Positions 17,840-27,016 of a DNA stretch of 64,000 nucleotides are shown here, piece by piece; position 1 is the stretch's first letter; each line of letters begins with the position of its first letter. The DNA comes from Arthrobacter sp. PM3. GTDB taxonomy: Bacteria > Actinomycetota > Actinomycetes > Actinomycetales > Micrococcaceae. The notes under the pieces were generated by a model, which was not told the origin of the DNA, did no database searches, and was given only the letters and a program-made list of their open reading frames with translations. A program made the translations under genes and the position numbers. The stretch is from contig NZ_CP022314.1 of NCBI RefSeq assembly GCF_003352915.1, forward strand, positions 3,342,930 to 3,406,929, read 5' to 3'.

Positions 17840-19198
17840 TTAGCCCGCGGTACCCGAGGGCACCGCCGCGGCGGCTTTGGGCTCCTTCGCGGGCAGCGGC
17901 TCGGGGTGCAGGAAGGCTTCGGTGATGAGCGGCGCCGTGATTTCGATCTGCCACTGGCGCGCCCCCAGGTTCGCCAGCTCCTCGGCCACGCCTTCCTCGC
18001 TGAGCTCGGCCGGCGGACGCCACGCCACCCGGCGCAGGTAGTCCGGGGTGAGCAGGTTTTCCACGGGCAGGTTCAGTTCCTCTGCCCTGGCCTGGAGCTT
18101 GGGCCGGGCTGTGGCGAGCCGGGCGGCCGCCTCCGGGTCCCGGTCGGCCCAGACGCGCGGCGGCGGGGGAGCGTTGGTGGGCAGGTGCAGGGGTGGGAGG
18201 TCCTCCAGGGCACGGGCCGTGCTGATGCAGCGCAGCCAGCGGGGCGCTTCGCGCTGGGCGGCCCGGCCGTGGAAGCCCTTGGTTCCGAGGAGCTGGGGAA
18301 CCGTGGTGGGCATGGCCTTGGCGGCGGCGACCAGGGCGGAGTCCGGGATGAGCCGGCCGGGGGCCACGTCGCGCTTCTGGGCCAGCGAGTCGCGCTCCAG
18401 CCACAGTTCACGGACCGCGGCCAGCTGGCGGCGGTCCCGGATCTGGTGCAGTCCGGAGGTCTTGCGCCACGGGTCGACGCGCGGCGGGGCCTGCCCGGCC
18501 TCCAGGATGGCGGCGAATTCCTGCTCGGCGTACTCCAGCTTGCCGTCGGCGACGAGGAGTTCGATCAGTTCCTCGCGCAGTTCGGTGAGGACTTCGACGT
18601 CGAGCGCCGCATAGCGCAGCCAGGGTTCGGGCAGCGGCCGGGTGGACCAGTCGGCGGCAGAGTGTTCTTTGGCCAGGCCGAAGCCCAGGAGCTGCTCGAT
18701 GACCGCGGCGAGGCCCACGCGGGGCAGCCCGGCAAGTCGTGCGGCGAGTTCGGTGTCGAAAAGTCTGTCCGGCCACATGCCGAGCTCGGACAGGCAGGGC
18801 AGGTCCTGGCTGGCGGCGTGCAGGATCCATTCGACGCCGCGCAGGGCATCGTTGATGATGCTCAGGTCCCCGAACGGTTCGGGATCGATCAACCAGGTCC
18901 CGGAGCCTTCGCGCCGGATCTGGACAAGGAAGGCACGCTGGCCGTAGCGGAAGCCGGATGCACGCTCCGCGTCCACCCCGGCGGGGCCGTGGCCGGCGGC
19001 GAGGGCCGCGGCGCAGCGTTCGAGTCCCGACTGGGTTTCGATGACCAAGGGCACGCCGTCCCGGGGGGCGTCGAGGTCAATCACTTCGGGGACCACGCTG
19101 TCGAAGCCCTCCACCGTGATGTGGGCTGGGGTGTCAGCGGCCTCGGTGGTGCTGTGTGCAGCGCCGGCCGTGCCGGTTTCCGGAATTTGAGGGGTCAT
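17840..19198 (-). CDS. rnd: ribonuclease D (3'-5' exonuclease with HRDC domain)
   Basis: Trims tRNA and other structured RNA 3' ends. 452 residues, longer than Escherichia coli RNase D (375). DEDD exonuclease residues can be read in VDAERASGFRYGQR, ILHAASQDLPCLSELG and LRYAALDVEVLTEL. Helical HRDC-type repeats follow (LHQIRDRRQLAAVRELWLER). ATG 19198. The neighbouring upstream DUF3000 gene on the same strand is a pairing I recall from other actinobacteria. A 6-bp hairpin at 17831-17848 overlaps the stop codon. Confidence 0.92.
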   Translation of the reverse strand: MTPQIPETGTAGAAHSTTEAADTPAHITVEGFDSVVPEVIDLDAPRDGVPLVIETQSGLERCAAALAAGHGPAGVDAERASGFRYGQRAFLVQIRREGSGTWLIDPEPFGDLSIINDALRGVEWILHAASQDLPCLSELGMWPDRLFDTELAARLAGLPRVGLAAVIEQLLGFGLAKEHSAADWSTRPLPEPWLRYAALDVEVLTELREELIELLVADGKLEYAEQEFAAILEAGQAPPRVDPWRKTSGLHQIRDRRQLAAVRELWLERDSLAQKRDVAPGRLIPDSALVAAAKAMPTTVPQLLGTKGFHGRAAQREAPRWLRCISTARALEDLPPLHLPTNAPPPPRVWADRDPEAAARLATARPKLQARAEELNLPVENLLTPDYLRRVAWRPPAELSEEGVAEELANLGARQWQIEITAPLITEAFLHPEPLPAKEPKAAAAVPSGTAG

Positions 19199-19259
19199 GG
19201 TCTCTACAGTTTACCGACAACATGGCGTATAAGGCCGGGACCGCCGCCTGACAACCGCC

Positions 19260-19901
19260 TCACGCGTGTCCGCGGGGACGGCGCGGCAGGGCAGTGACGC
19301 CTTCGGGCAGCGGCGGGAGCCCGGCGAAGGTGCAGACCATGTCAGACCATGCCTCCAGGTGCGAGGTGATGTCCGGGGTGGCGGGAGTCCAGGATGCCCG
19401 CAGTTCGATATCGATCGAGTCCGGCCGGTCGGACAATGTTCCGAAACTCTCGGAGAGCACCCTCGTGGCCGTGCCCCCGGCGGAACGGTAGGGCGCCTGA
19501 TGGCTCTCCAGCGCCTCGACGAGCCAGGTCCAGGCCACGGATCCCAGTAACTCGTCGTTGCCCATTTCAGGCTCCAGCTGCGCGCGGATGTAGGTGACGA
19601 TCCTGAACTCGCCGTCCCACACGGCGGAGCCGTCGGGATCGTGGAGCAGGATGAAGCGGCCGGTGGCGAGTTCGACATCGTCGCTGCCGGATGCCCGAGC
19701 CAGCGCCGCCGCGGCGGGGCCGTGCACGGCGCCGGCGGGGGCGCCGGGGCCGATCACCTCGGCCCCGAGGGCGACGGCGAACGGGGCGAGGCCCGTCGGC
19801 GCCGGGATTTCATCCAGGTGCAGCTCGCTGCGGCAACGGGCCTGCCGAAGGGTTCCCAGGGCGAAGAGGAAATCTGCCGGAACCTGATCGAGGGAGCTCA
19901 C
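19260..19901 (-). CDS. DUF3000 family protein
   Basis: 213 residues, actinobacteria-specific family of unknown function. Recognised by SELHLDEIPAPTGLAPFAVALGA (shown in part: LDEIPAPTGLAPFAVAL) and the conserved C-terminal region with DSIDIELRASWTP. No signal peptide or membrane segment. Start is GTG at 19901, with a CATAAT element 8 bases upstream and no ribosome binding site, so it may be leaderless. RNase D follows 61 bases downstream and may be co-transcribed. Confidence 0.85.
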   Translation of the reverse strand: MSSLDQVPADFLFALGTLRQARCRSELHLDEIPAPTGLAPFAVALGAEVIGPGAPAGAVHGPAAAALARASGSDDVELATGRFILLHDPDGSAVWDGEFRIVTYIRAQLEPEMGNDELLGSVAWTWLVEALESHQAPYRSAGGTATRVLSESFGTLSDRPDSIDIELRASWTPATPDITSHLEAWSDMVCTFAGLPPLPEGVTALPRRPRGHA

Positions 19902-19909
19902 CTTGGAAG

Positions 19910-19915
19910 ATTATG
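19910..19915 (-). promoter_or_regulatory. -10 element CATAAT before the DUF3000 gene
   Basis: CATAAT on the minus strand matches TATAAT at five of six positions and ends 8 bases before the GTG start, implying a leaderless or nearly leaderless mRNA. Confidence 0.45.
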
Positions 19916-19973
19916 CAACCGCCGTGCCCCTGCCCGGCAGGCTCGCCGCCGGACAGGGGAAGCGGTGCACGGC

Positions 19974-21089
19974 TCAGGCGGCAGCGAGCTCGCGCTTGAT
20001 GGCCGCAATGAAGGAATCAACGTCTTCCTCGGTGGTGTCGAAGGAGCACATCCAGCGGACCTCGCGGGCCGCCTCGTTCCAGTCGTAGAAGCGGAAGGAC
20101 TTGCGCAGCCGGTCCGCGACGCCGGCGGGCAGGATGGCGAAAACGCCGTTGGACTCCGTCTTCTGGCTCAGCTGAACGCCGGGGATCGCCTCGACGCCGG
20201 CCCGCAGGCGGGCGGCCATGGCATTTGCGTGGGCGGCCGAGCGCAGCCACAGGTCGCCCTCGAGCAGGGCGATGAACTGGGCGGACATGAACCGCATCTT
20301 GGACGCCAGCTGCATGTTCATCTTGCGCAGGTAGAGCAGGCCGTGCGCGGCATCCGGGTTCAGGGCGATCACGACCTCGCCGAACAGCAGCCCGTTCTTG
20401 GTGCCGCCGAAGGAGAGGATGTCCACGCCGGCGTCGCGGGTGAAGGCCCGCAGCGGAACACCCAGGTGGGCGGCGGCGTTGGCCAGCCGGGCGCCGTCCA
20501 TGTGCAGCTTCATGCCCTTGGAGTGGACATGCTCCGCGATGGCGCGGACCTCCTCCGGCGTGTAGCAGGTGCCGAGTTCGGTGGTCTGGGTGATGGAGAC
20601 GGCCAGCGGCTGGGCCCGGTGCTCGTCGCCCCAGCCCCAGGCTTCCTGGTCGATCAGTGCGGGGGTGAGCTTGCCGTCCGTGGTGGGGACCTGCAGCAGC
20701 TTGATGCCGCCGATCCGCTCCGGGGCGCCGTTTTCATCCATGTTGATGTGGGCGGTGGCGGCGCAGATGACGGCACCCCAGCGCGGCAGCAGGGACTGCA
20801 GGGACAGGACGTTCGCGCCGGTGCCGTTGAACACCGGGAAGCACTCGATGCCTTCACCGAAGTGTTCTTCCATCAGCTTCTGCAAGCGGGCCGTGTACTC
20901 GTCCTCGCCGTAGGAGACCTGGTGGCCTTCGTTGGCGGCGGCCAGGGCCGCGAGGACCTCCGGGTGCACACCGGAGTAGTTGTCCGAGGCGAAGCCGCGG
21001 ACGGAAGGGTCATGGAGCCGCACCGCAGTGCTGGCAGGGGCGGTTTCAATTGTGTTCATTTCAGCCGTGCTGGTCATCGCTTTGCTCAC
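19974..21089 (-). CDS. ltaE: low-specificity L-threonine aldolase (PLP enzyme)
   Basis: Splits threonine or allo-threonine to glycine and acetaldehyde. 371 residues; fold-type I PLP enzyme. The PLP lysine is in SFGGTKNGLL; MDGARLANAAAHLGV and FASDNYSGVHPEVL are typical of the beta-eliminating lyase/threonine aldolase family. Two further Met codons lie in the first ten residues (MSKAMTSTAEMNT), so the exact start is uncertain by up to ten residues. Last gene of an apparent DUF6421-SDR-aldolase unit. Confidence 0.9.
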   Translation of the reverse strand: MSKAMTSTAEMNTIETAPASTAVRLHDPSVRGFASDNYSGVHPEVLAALAAANEGHQVSYGEDEYTARLQKLMEEHFGEGIECFPVFNGTGANVLSLQSLLPRWGAVICAATAHINMDENGAPERIGGIKLLQVPTTDGKLTPALIDQEAWGWGDEHRAQPLAVSITQTTELGTCYTPEEVRAIAEHVHSKGMKLHMDGARLANAAAHLGVPLRAFTRDAGVDILSFGGTKNGLLFGEVVIALNPDAAHGLLYLRKMNMQLASKMRFMSAQFIALLEGDLWLRSAAHANAMAARLRAGVEAIPGVQLSQKTESNGVFAILPAGVADRLRKSFRFYDWNEAAREVRWMCSFDTTEEDVDSFIAAIKRELAAA

Positions 21090-21137
21090 GCTTTCAGTCT
21101 AAGAGGTCATGCCGCCGGGGCTAAGTCCGGAGGAAGG

Positions 21138-21872
21138 TCAGCGGTCCAGCGGCAGCCGCCGGCCGTTCAGGTCGCCGGCGGGGGTGTCGAAGAGCCCGGC
21201 GGCGGCAGCGGCCAGATCGGCCACGTCCGTGAAGCCGGGGAAGGTGCGTTCGGGGGCCTTGGCCCGCATGGCGGGGTCAACGAGGGCCTTGACCACGAAG
21301 ATGGCGGCCGCGCTGTGCTGCTCCACAGGGTCTTCCCTGCGGCCGGACTGGACCCGCCGGAAGCCGTCGGCCACCGCGAGGGTCCAGGCTTCCGCGGCGG
21401 CCTTGGCCGCGGCGTAACTGGCGCCTCCCGCCGTCGGGGCGGCCACCGCCGTCGACGACACCATGGCGAAGCGGCCGGCGTCCGAGGCCGCGAGGTCGTC
21501 GAAGAAGACGCGGGTGACGTTCCGCAGCGTCGTGATGGCATTGCGTTCCAGGAAGTCCCAGTCGTCGTCGCTCTGGTCGGCAATGCCTTTCGCGCCGCGC
21601 CAACCGCCCACGAGGTGGATGACGCCGTCGACGCTTCCCGCCGTCGCGATGACGGCGGCCCGCAGGTCCCGGACTCCGGCCAGGCTGGCGAGGTCGCAGA
21701 CGAGCGGCGTGACGCCGCTGCCGGCCTCGGCAGCGGCGGCTTGGATGCGGGCGGCATCGGAGCCGACCGTGAAGACCCTATGGCCGGCGTCGCGCAGGGC
21801 GCGGGCGGCGGCGATCCCCGAAGGGCCGCTGCCGCCCGTGACCAGCACGTTCAGGGGACGTCCGGCACTCAT
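21138..21872 (-). CDS. SDR family NAD(P)-dependent oxidoreductase
   Basis: 244 residues. The Rossmann glycine motif is VTGGSGPSGIAAARAL (TGxxxGxG-like, near residue 12); active-site Ser in AMVSSTAVAAPTAGG, Tyr-Lys in ASYAAAKAA. The substrate is unknown. The start overlaps the end of the DUF6421 gene (ATGA), indicating coupled translation; the threonine aldolase follows 48 bases later. Confidence 0.88.
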   Translation of the reverse strand: MSAGRPLNVLVTGGSGPSGIAAARALRDAGHRVFTVGSDAARIQAAAAEAGSGVTPLVCDLASLAGVRDLRAAVIATAGSVDGVIHLVGGWRGAKGIADQSDDDWDFLERNAITTLRNVTRVFFDDLAASDAGRFAMVSSTAVAAPTAGGASYAAAKAAAEAWTLAVADGFRRVQSGRREDPVEQHSAAAIFVVKALVDPAMRAKAPERTFPGFTDVADLAAAAAGLFDTPAGDLNGRRLPLDR

Positions 21873-23290
21873 CCGGCGTTCAGGGCCTGTGAGCTGCCTT
21901 CGGTGCCGGCTGTGGTGTCCGTGCTGATGTCTGTCGACCCCGTGATGCCGGCGGTGGATTCAATGACCGGCCGCATCTTCTTCTCCAGGGCTTCGTAGAA
22001 CATGGAGAGCGGGAACTCGTCGTCGAGGACCTGGTCCGTGAGGCCGCGCGGCGGGCCGGCCAGGGGGAGGGCGTCCGGACCCTTGGCCCAGACCGAGGCC
22101 GGGTTGGGGGTGACGGTGCCTGAGATGAGTTCATAGGCGGCAAGCCAGTGGGCCATCTTGGGCCGGTCGATCGAGCGCCAGTACAGTTCCTCGATCCGGG
22201 CGCCGAGTTCAACCACGACGTCGGCAGCGGCGTCCCAGTCGATGCTGAGCTTGCTGTCGGTCCAGTGCAGGACGTGGTGCTGGTGCATCCAGGCGAACAG
22301 CAGCTGGCCGCCGAGGCCGTCATAGTTGCGCACCCGCGTGCCGGTGATGGCGAAGCGGAAGATGCGGTCGAAGATCACCGCGTACTGGACGAGCTTGGCA
22401 TGCTTGCGGGCCTCCGGGTCGGCGTCCTCGTCCTTTTCGATCTTCACGGATTCGCGGAACGCGGTCAGGTCGCAGCGCAGTTCCTCGAGCGAGTAGAGGA
22501 AGTACGGCATGCGCTGCTTGATCATGAACGGGTCGAACGGCAGGTCGCCGCGCATGTGCGTGCGGTCGTGGATGAGGTCCCACATGACGAACGTCTCCTG
22601 CGTCAGCGCCTGGTCCTCCAGCAGCGCGGCCGCGTCTTCGGGCAGCTGCAGCGAGGTGATGTCCGCCGCGGCGCGCAGGACGCGGCGGAAGCGGGCGGCC
22701 TCGCGGTCGGCGAAAATCGCGCCCCACGTGAACGTCGGGGTCTCGCGGACGGCGACGGTCTCGGGGAAGAGGACAGCGGAGTTGGTGTCGTAGCCGGGGG
22801 TGAAGTCGAGGAAACGGATCGGGACGAAGAGCTTGTTGGAGTATTCACCCGTTTCCAGGCCGCCGATGAACTCGGGCCAGATGACCTCGATCAGCACGGC
22901 CTCCACGAGGCGGTTGCTGCTGCCGTTCTGGGTGTACATCGGGAACACGACGAGGTGCTGCAGGCCGTTGATCCGGTGCTGCTGCGGCTGGAAGGCCTGC
23001 AGGGAATCCAGGAAGTCCGGCACGCCGAAGCCGCCGTCGGCCCACCGGCCGAAGTCGGTGACGAGGAGCTCCAGGTACCGGGCGTCGTGCGGGAAGGACG
23101 GGGCCAGGGCCGAGACCGCAGCGGTGATGGTTTCAACGTACCCGGCGGCGGCTTCGTGGGCTGCGGCATCCGGCACGGATCCGTCCTGGACCTGCAGGGC
23201 CTGCAATGCGGTGGCGGCAGCCTTGAGCCGCAGCCATTCCTGGTTGCCGGCAGTGATCGGGGCGGGGGCGGTGAGAGCGGTCGTGGTCAT
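21869..23290 (-). CDS. DUF6421 family protein
   Basis: 473 residues from the ATG at 23290; the open frame runs further upstream into msrB but that is not coding. The protein is acidic and soluble and rich in aromatic and His residues, e.g. MWDLIHDRTHMRGDLPFD and FAWMHQHHVLHWTDS. I place it in DUF6421 from memory of actinobacterial homologues; no catalytic role is established. The clustered His/Asp/Glu could be a metal site (speculative). First gene of a three-gene unit with SDR and threonine aldolase. Confidence 0.78.
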   Translation of the reverse strand: MTTTALTAPAPITAGNQEWLRLKAAATALQALQVQDGSVPDAAAHEAAAGYVETITAAVSALAPSFPHDARYLELLVTDFGRWADGGFGVPDFLDSLQAFQPQQHRINGLQHLVVFPMYTQNGSSNRLVEAVLIEVIWPEFIGGLETGEYSNKLFVPIRFLDFTPGYDTNSAVLFPETVAVRETPTFTWGAIFADREAARFRRVLRAAADITSLQLPEDAAALLEDQALTQETFVMWDLIHDRTHMRGDLPFDPFMIKQRMPYFLYSLEELRCDLTAFRESVKIEKDEDADPEARKHAKLVQYAVIFDRIFRFAITGTRVRNYDGLGGQLLFAWMHQHHVLHWTDSKLSIDWDAAADVVVELGARIEELYWRSIDRPKMAHWLAAYELISGTVTPNPASVWAKGPDALPLAGPPRGLTDQVLDDEFPLSMFYEALEKKMRPVIESTAGITGSTDISTDTTAGTEGSSQALNAG

Positions 23291-23447
23291 CGTCGACGGT
23301 CGCCTTTCTGGTTGCTGTGGTGCGTGTCGCTGGATCTGATTCGAGCGTAGCAAGCAAACAGCAGTCCTAATGCAAAATGGCATCGAGCATAAGAAAGACT
23401 GTGGCAACTGGTGGGGAAAGACCGGTCCAGCCGTAGGAGGGGGAGGG

Positions 23448-23484
23448 CTGCGGCGGGACCCGGGAGGCTCCGGTCCCGCCGCAG
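23448..23484 (-). terminator. terminator hairpin after msrB
   Basis: 13-bp perfect stem (arms 23448-23460 and 23472-23484) with an 11-base loop, starting 5 bases after the msrB stop on the minus strand. Confidence 0.65.
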
Positions 23485-23489
23485 GGCAG

Positions 23490-24005
23490 CTACTTTCCGG
23501 CTCCGTCCGCCGGGACGAGCTTGAGCGAGACGGAGTTAATGCAGAACCGCTGGTCCGTGGGGGTGCCGTAGCCCTCGCCGTCGAACACGTGCCCGAGGTG
23601 GGAATCGCACGTGGCGCAGCGGACTTCGACCCGGTCCATGCCCATGGAGCGGTCGTGGATGTAGCGGACAGTGCCCTCGGCCAGCGGAGCCCAGAACGAC
23701 GGCCAGCCGCAATGCGAGTCGAACTTCTCGTTGCTCGTGAAGAGATCGGTGCCGCAGGCCCGGCACTGGTAGACGCCGCGGGTGTGGGTGTCCCAAAACT
23801 CGCCGGTGTAGGGCCGTTCGGTGCCGGCCTGGCGCAGCACTCGGTACTCCTCCGGGGTGAGCTCCTGGCGCCACTGGGCATCGGTCTTTTCGACCGTCGC
23901 GTGCGCGGGCGGAGGGGCGGCGGTGCCGGACGCGGGCTCGTTGGCGGGCTCGGAGGGGGGCGCGGCAACGGGCATGGTTTTGGACCTGTTGTTGAAGATG
24001 CTCAT
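23490..24005 (-). CDS. msrB: peptide-methionine (R)-S-oxide reductase
   Basis: Reduces methionine-R-sulfoxide in proteins. 171 residues; the domain starts near residue 38. Two CxxC pairs bind zinc (QCRACGTDL and RCATCDSHLGH); HCGWPSFW and the catalytic Cys in RFCINSVSL are present. The first ~37 residues are a Pro/Ala-rich, low-complexity extension, and an internal Met (residue 11) is an alternative start. The gene follows an uncharacterised gene after 14 bases on the same strand. Confidence 0.93.
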   Translation of the reverse strand: MSIFNNRSKTMPVAAPPSEPANEPASGTAAPPPAHATVEKTDAQWRQELTPEEYRVLRQAGTERPYTGEFWDTHTRGVYQCRACGTDLFTSNEKFDSHCGWPSFWAPLAEGTVRYIHDRSMGMDRVEVRCATCDSHLGHVFDGEGYGTPTDQRFCINSVSLKLVPADGAGK

Positions 24006-24019
24006 AGCTTGAACAACGC

Positions 24020-24508
24020 TCAGGAGTCCCCGATAAATCCCGAACCTGCGTAGAGATGCAGGACAGGCAGGCCCAGTTTGTCCTGCGCTTTGGTGGCCCA
24101 GTCGGTGTGGAACGTGTCGGCAACAGCGTGCGGGCGGGTGATCACGACAGCCTGCCCGGCGCTGAGTTCCTTGACCTTGGCGACCAGGCCGTCCACGGCC
24201 TTGCCCTCGACGATTTCGCCCGAGACGCCGCCGCCCAGTCCGGCCAGTGCGGCCAGCGAGGCCGCCAGGGTGTCGGCCGCTTCGGCGCGCTCGGCGGCGG
24301 GGTCGGAGTGTGCCGTCAGTTCGCGGAAGGCCTTGGCGATCTCCAGCATGGAGAGGTTCTCCAGGAAATCGACCACCAGGTGCCGCTCGGTGTTGGCCGG
24401 CACCAGGACGAGCAAGGGCGCATCGCCGCCGGCGACCAGGGTTTCGATGTTGACGCGGTCATCCGCACCGAGGGGCTCTTCTGTCAAAATGACGATTGGA
24501 TCACTCAT
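24020..24508 (-). CDS. uncharacterised 162-residue protein, alpha/beta type
   Basis: No family recognised with confidence. Strand-like segments PIVILTEEPL, APLLVLVPAN, QAVVITRPHA and LGLPVLHLYAG alternate with helices, which suggests a compact Rossmann-like or universal-stress-like fold. Similar proteins occur in related genera as conserved hypotheticals. It is upstream of msrB in the same direction with a 14-base gap, so probably co-transcribed; a role in redox stress is only a guess by association. Confidence 0.75.
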   Translation of the reverse strand: MSDPIVILTEEPLGADDRVNIETLVAGGDAPLLVLVPANTERHLVVDFLENLSMLEIAKAFRELTAHSDPAAERAEAADTLAASLAALAGLGGGVSGEIVEGKAVDGLVAKVKELSAGQAVVITRPHAVADTFHTDWATKAQDKLGLPVLHLYAGSGFIGDS

Positions 24509-24647
24509 GACCCCAGCCTAGTCGCGGCCGGGGTGCCCCGCATGGTTCAGTCCGAACGGCGTACGCGGCGTGTCCCGTCCGGGCCGGCCGGACTGCCTGA
24601 ACAGGCCAAATGCCGTGGTTGGGGCGCAGGTCCGTCAGAATGGTGCC

Positions 24648-25958
24648 ATGGCATCCTCCCTGCGCCTGCTGCCGGACTCCGGCCGGGCCTCCGCACCCTC
24701 TCCCGCTGCCGGACCTTCGGGCAGTGCCAAGTGGGCGGTGGGCGGCATTATCGGCGGCAGCGCCGCCGCCGGAGTGCTGGCCGCGGGATCGTCCGCCCTG
24801 GCGCTGTACTTCGCCCGCCGTGTCATCACGCCGGCCAAATTCCGCGACGCGGACCAGGAAGTGCTGGCCGTGATCCCGGCCGGCCGGTCGCAGCACGTCA
24901 TCCTCGCCGCCACCCCGGAGACCACCGTCGACGGGGTGTACGGATTCTTTTTCGACGGCGGACGCGGGCACGCGCGGATCGGCCGGATCCTGTCCTACTC
25001 GCCGGCTGAACGTACGGTGCTGCGGGAAGTCGAAGCCGTCTACAGCGGCGACTTCACCACCGCCCGCCGCGGCTGGTGGAGCGGAGCGGCCTATCCGGAT
25101 CCCGCCGCCATGGGCCTGCCGTCGGAGGACGTGCTGATCGGCGTCGACGGCGGGACGGCGCCGGCATGGCTGGTGGGTGCGGCGCCGGCGTCGGAGGCAG
25201 CGGCGACGGACGTCTGGGCGATCATGGTGCACGGCCGCGGCGCCTCGCGGCAGGAGGGCCTGCGGGCCGTCCGGACCGCCCGGGAACTGGGCATGTCCAG
25301 TCTGCTGATCTCTTACCGCAACGACGGCCTGGCCCCCTCCGCCAGCGACGGCCGTTACGGCCTGGGCACCACGGAGTGGCGCGACGTCGACTCCGCCATC
25401 GGCTACGCCCTGCAGCAGGGCGCCCGCGAGGTGGTCCTGTTCGGCTGGTCGATGGGCGGTGCGATCTGCCTCCAGGCAGCGGACCTTTCGCGGCACCGCC
25501 AGGTGATCCGGGCGATGGTCCTGGACGCCCCCGTGATCAACTGGGTCGACGTGCTGGCCCACCACGCGGAGCTGAACCGGATCCCGTCCTCGGTGGGCCG
25601 CTACGGCCAGCTGATGCTCGGCCACCCCCTGGGCCGGCGGCTGACCGGGCTGGCCGCCCCGGTGGACCTGAAGACGATGGACTGGGTTGCGCGGGCCGTG
25701 GAACTGCGGACCCCGACCCTCATTGTGCACAGCGTGGACGATGAATATGTCCCGTACGGGCCCTCCGCCGCACTGGCCGAGAAAAACCCGGAGATGGTCA
25801 CGTTCGAGCCCTTCAACACCGCCCGGCACACCAAGGAATGGAACCTGGATCCGGAGCGGTGGGAGCGGCAGGTCACTGCCTGGCTCCGGCAGCAGCTGGC
25901 GCCCCGGGCCAATCCCGGCGGCCTGGAGCCGGCCCCCGGGGACGCCGCGCCGCAGTGA
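24648..25958 (+). CDS. alpha/beta hydrolase, membrane-anchored
   Basis: 436 residues. A hydrophobic segment near the N-terminus (about residues 28-55: WAVGGIIGGSAAAGVLAAG, then SALALYFARR) probably anchors it in the membrane. The hydrolase core follows with VHGRGASRQEG (oxyanion region), nucleophile elbow GWSMGG and the conserved LIVHSVDDEYVP Asp region; the catalytic His is probably in FNTARHTKEW. Substrate unknown (esterase or peptidase). ATG 24648 is chosen: CAGAAT ends 6 bases upstream, so the mRNA may be leaderless; a GTG at 24570 is in frame but has no support. Confidence 0.85.
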   Translation: MASSLRLLPDSGRASAPSPAAGPSGSAKWAVGGIIGGSAAAGVLAAGSSALALYFARRVITPAKFRDADQEVLAVIPAGRSQHVILAATPETTVDGVYGFFFDGGRGHARIGRILSYSPAERTVLREVEAVYSGDFTTARRGWWSGAAYPDPAAMGLPSEDVLIGVDGGTAPAWLVGAAPASEAAATDVWAIMVHGRGASRQEGLRAVRTARELGMSSLLISYRNDGLAPSASDGRYGLGTTEWRDVDSAIGYALQQGAREVVLFGWSMGGAICLQAADLSRHRQVIRAMVLDAPVINWVDVLAHHAELNRIPSSVGRYGQLMLGHPLGRRLTGLAAPVDLKTMDWVARAVELRTPTLIVHSVDDEYVPYGPSAALAEKNPEMVTFEPFNTARHTKEWNLDPERWERQVTAWLRQQLAPRANPGGLEPAPGDAAPQ

Positions 25959-25970
25959 CAGAGCGCGGCG

Positions 25971-26468
25971 TCAGTCGTGCCGGGTGCCGATTCTCACGGT
26001 GCGGGCGGCCGTGAGCCGGATGAGTTCGGCAGGGGCCAGTTCGATGTCCAGCCCGCGACGTCCGCCCGAGACGAGGATGGTCTCCAGCGCCAGTGCGCTC
26101 TCATCCACCACCGTGGGGGAGGACTGGCGCTGCCCGAGCGGTGAGATGCCGCCGAGCACATAGCCGGTCCGCCGCTGCGCCGCGGCCGGGTCGGCCATCG
26201 CGGCCTTTTTGCCGCCCAGCGCGGCAGCCATCGCCTTGAGGTCCAGGTTCCCGCTGACAGGCACGACGCCGACGGCGAGCCGCCCGTCGACGTCGACCAT
26301 CAGGGTCTTGAAGACCCGGTCCGGGTCAACGCCCAGCATCTGCGCGGCTTCGAGGCCGTAGCTGGCCACCGCGGGGTCGTGGGCGTAGGGGTGGGCGGTG
26401 AAGGGAACCCCGGCGGCCGCGAGTGCTGCGGTGGCCGGGGTTCCCTGCGATGCGGATTTGCGGGCCAT
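25971..26468 (-). CDS. ybaK: Cys-tRNA(Pro) deacylase (YbaK/EbsC)
   Basis: Trans-editing enzyme that hydrolyses mischarged Cys-tRNA(Pro). 165 residues, family length. VDGRLAVGVVPVSGNLDLKA with the key Lys, and GYVLGGISPLGQ are diagnostic. Convergent with the hydrolase (12 bases apart). Downstream of sufE by 27 bases, so probably the last gene of a sulfurtransferase-sufE-ybaK unit. Confidence 0.92.
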   Translation of the reverse strand: MARKSASQGTPATAALAAAGVPFTAHPYAHDPAVASYGLEAAQMLGVDPDRVFKTLMVDVDGRLAVGVVPVSGNLDLKAMAAALGGKKAAMADPAAAQRRTGYVLGGISPLGQRQSSPTVVDESALALETILVSGGRRGLDIELAPAELIRLTAARTVRIGTRHD

Positions 26469-26495
26469 GCCGGCTGGGCGTCCGGAGTCCGGCGC

Positions 26496-26963
26496 TCAGG
26501 CCTGCGCCTGCCGGGCGCCGGAGGCAGCGACTTTGCGCTTGATCCGGCCCAGCATGGCGGTCATTCCGCGCATGCGCAGGGGAGTGATGGCGCGGGTGAG
26601 GCCCAGCTGTTCGGGCATGTCGTCCGGTACGGCCAGGATTTCCTCGGCGCTGAGGCCGTCGAGGCCTTCATGGAGCACTCCGGCGAAACCGCGGGTGGTC
26701 GGGGCTTCCTTGGGGGCCTTGAAGTAGAGCCGCACGCGTTCCGGTGCGCCGGCGTCGGCCGGTTCCGTTTCGATGGTGAGGAACAGCGGGGTCTGGCACT
26801 CCACCACCTGCTCCAGCAGCTCGGGATGGTCCCGGAGCCGCTCCGGAAGCTCCGGCAGCCCCTGCGAGTATTCGAGGAGCAGCTGCAGCCGTTCGGGTTC
26901 GGTCAGGGCCTGGAAATCGTCAACAATGCCGGCCAGCGCGGCCGGGAGGGAAGAAGTATTCAT
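26496..26963 (-). CDS. sufE: SufE family sulfur acceptor protein
   Basis: 155 residues from ATG 26963; the frame continues upstream only as a shadow of the sulfurtransferase gene. The sulfur-accepting Cys is in QVVECQTPLFL; RGFAGVLHEGLDGLSAEEI is the second conserved block. SufE stimulates cysteine desulfurases for Fe-S assembly; the C-terminus here ends Lys/Arg/Ala-rich. Lies 53 bases after a rhodanese gene. The gene pair is a conserved actinobacterial arrangement that links sulfane-sulfur handling. Confidence 0.9.
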   Translation of the reverse strand: MNTSSLPAALAGIVDDFQALTEPERLQLLLEYSQGLPELPERLRDHPELLEQVVECQTPLFLTIETEPADAGAPERVRLYFKAPKEAPTTRGFAGVLHEGLDGLSAEEILAVPDDMPEQLGLTRAITPLRMRGMTAMLGRIKRKVAASGARQAQA

Positions 26964-27016
26964 CACTCCCAGCTTACGCACCGGCCGGCAATTGTGTCCC
27001 GGTCGCGGTGCGCGGA

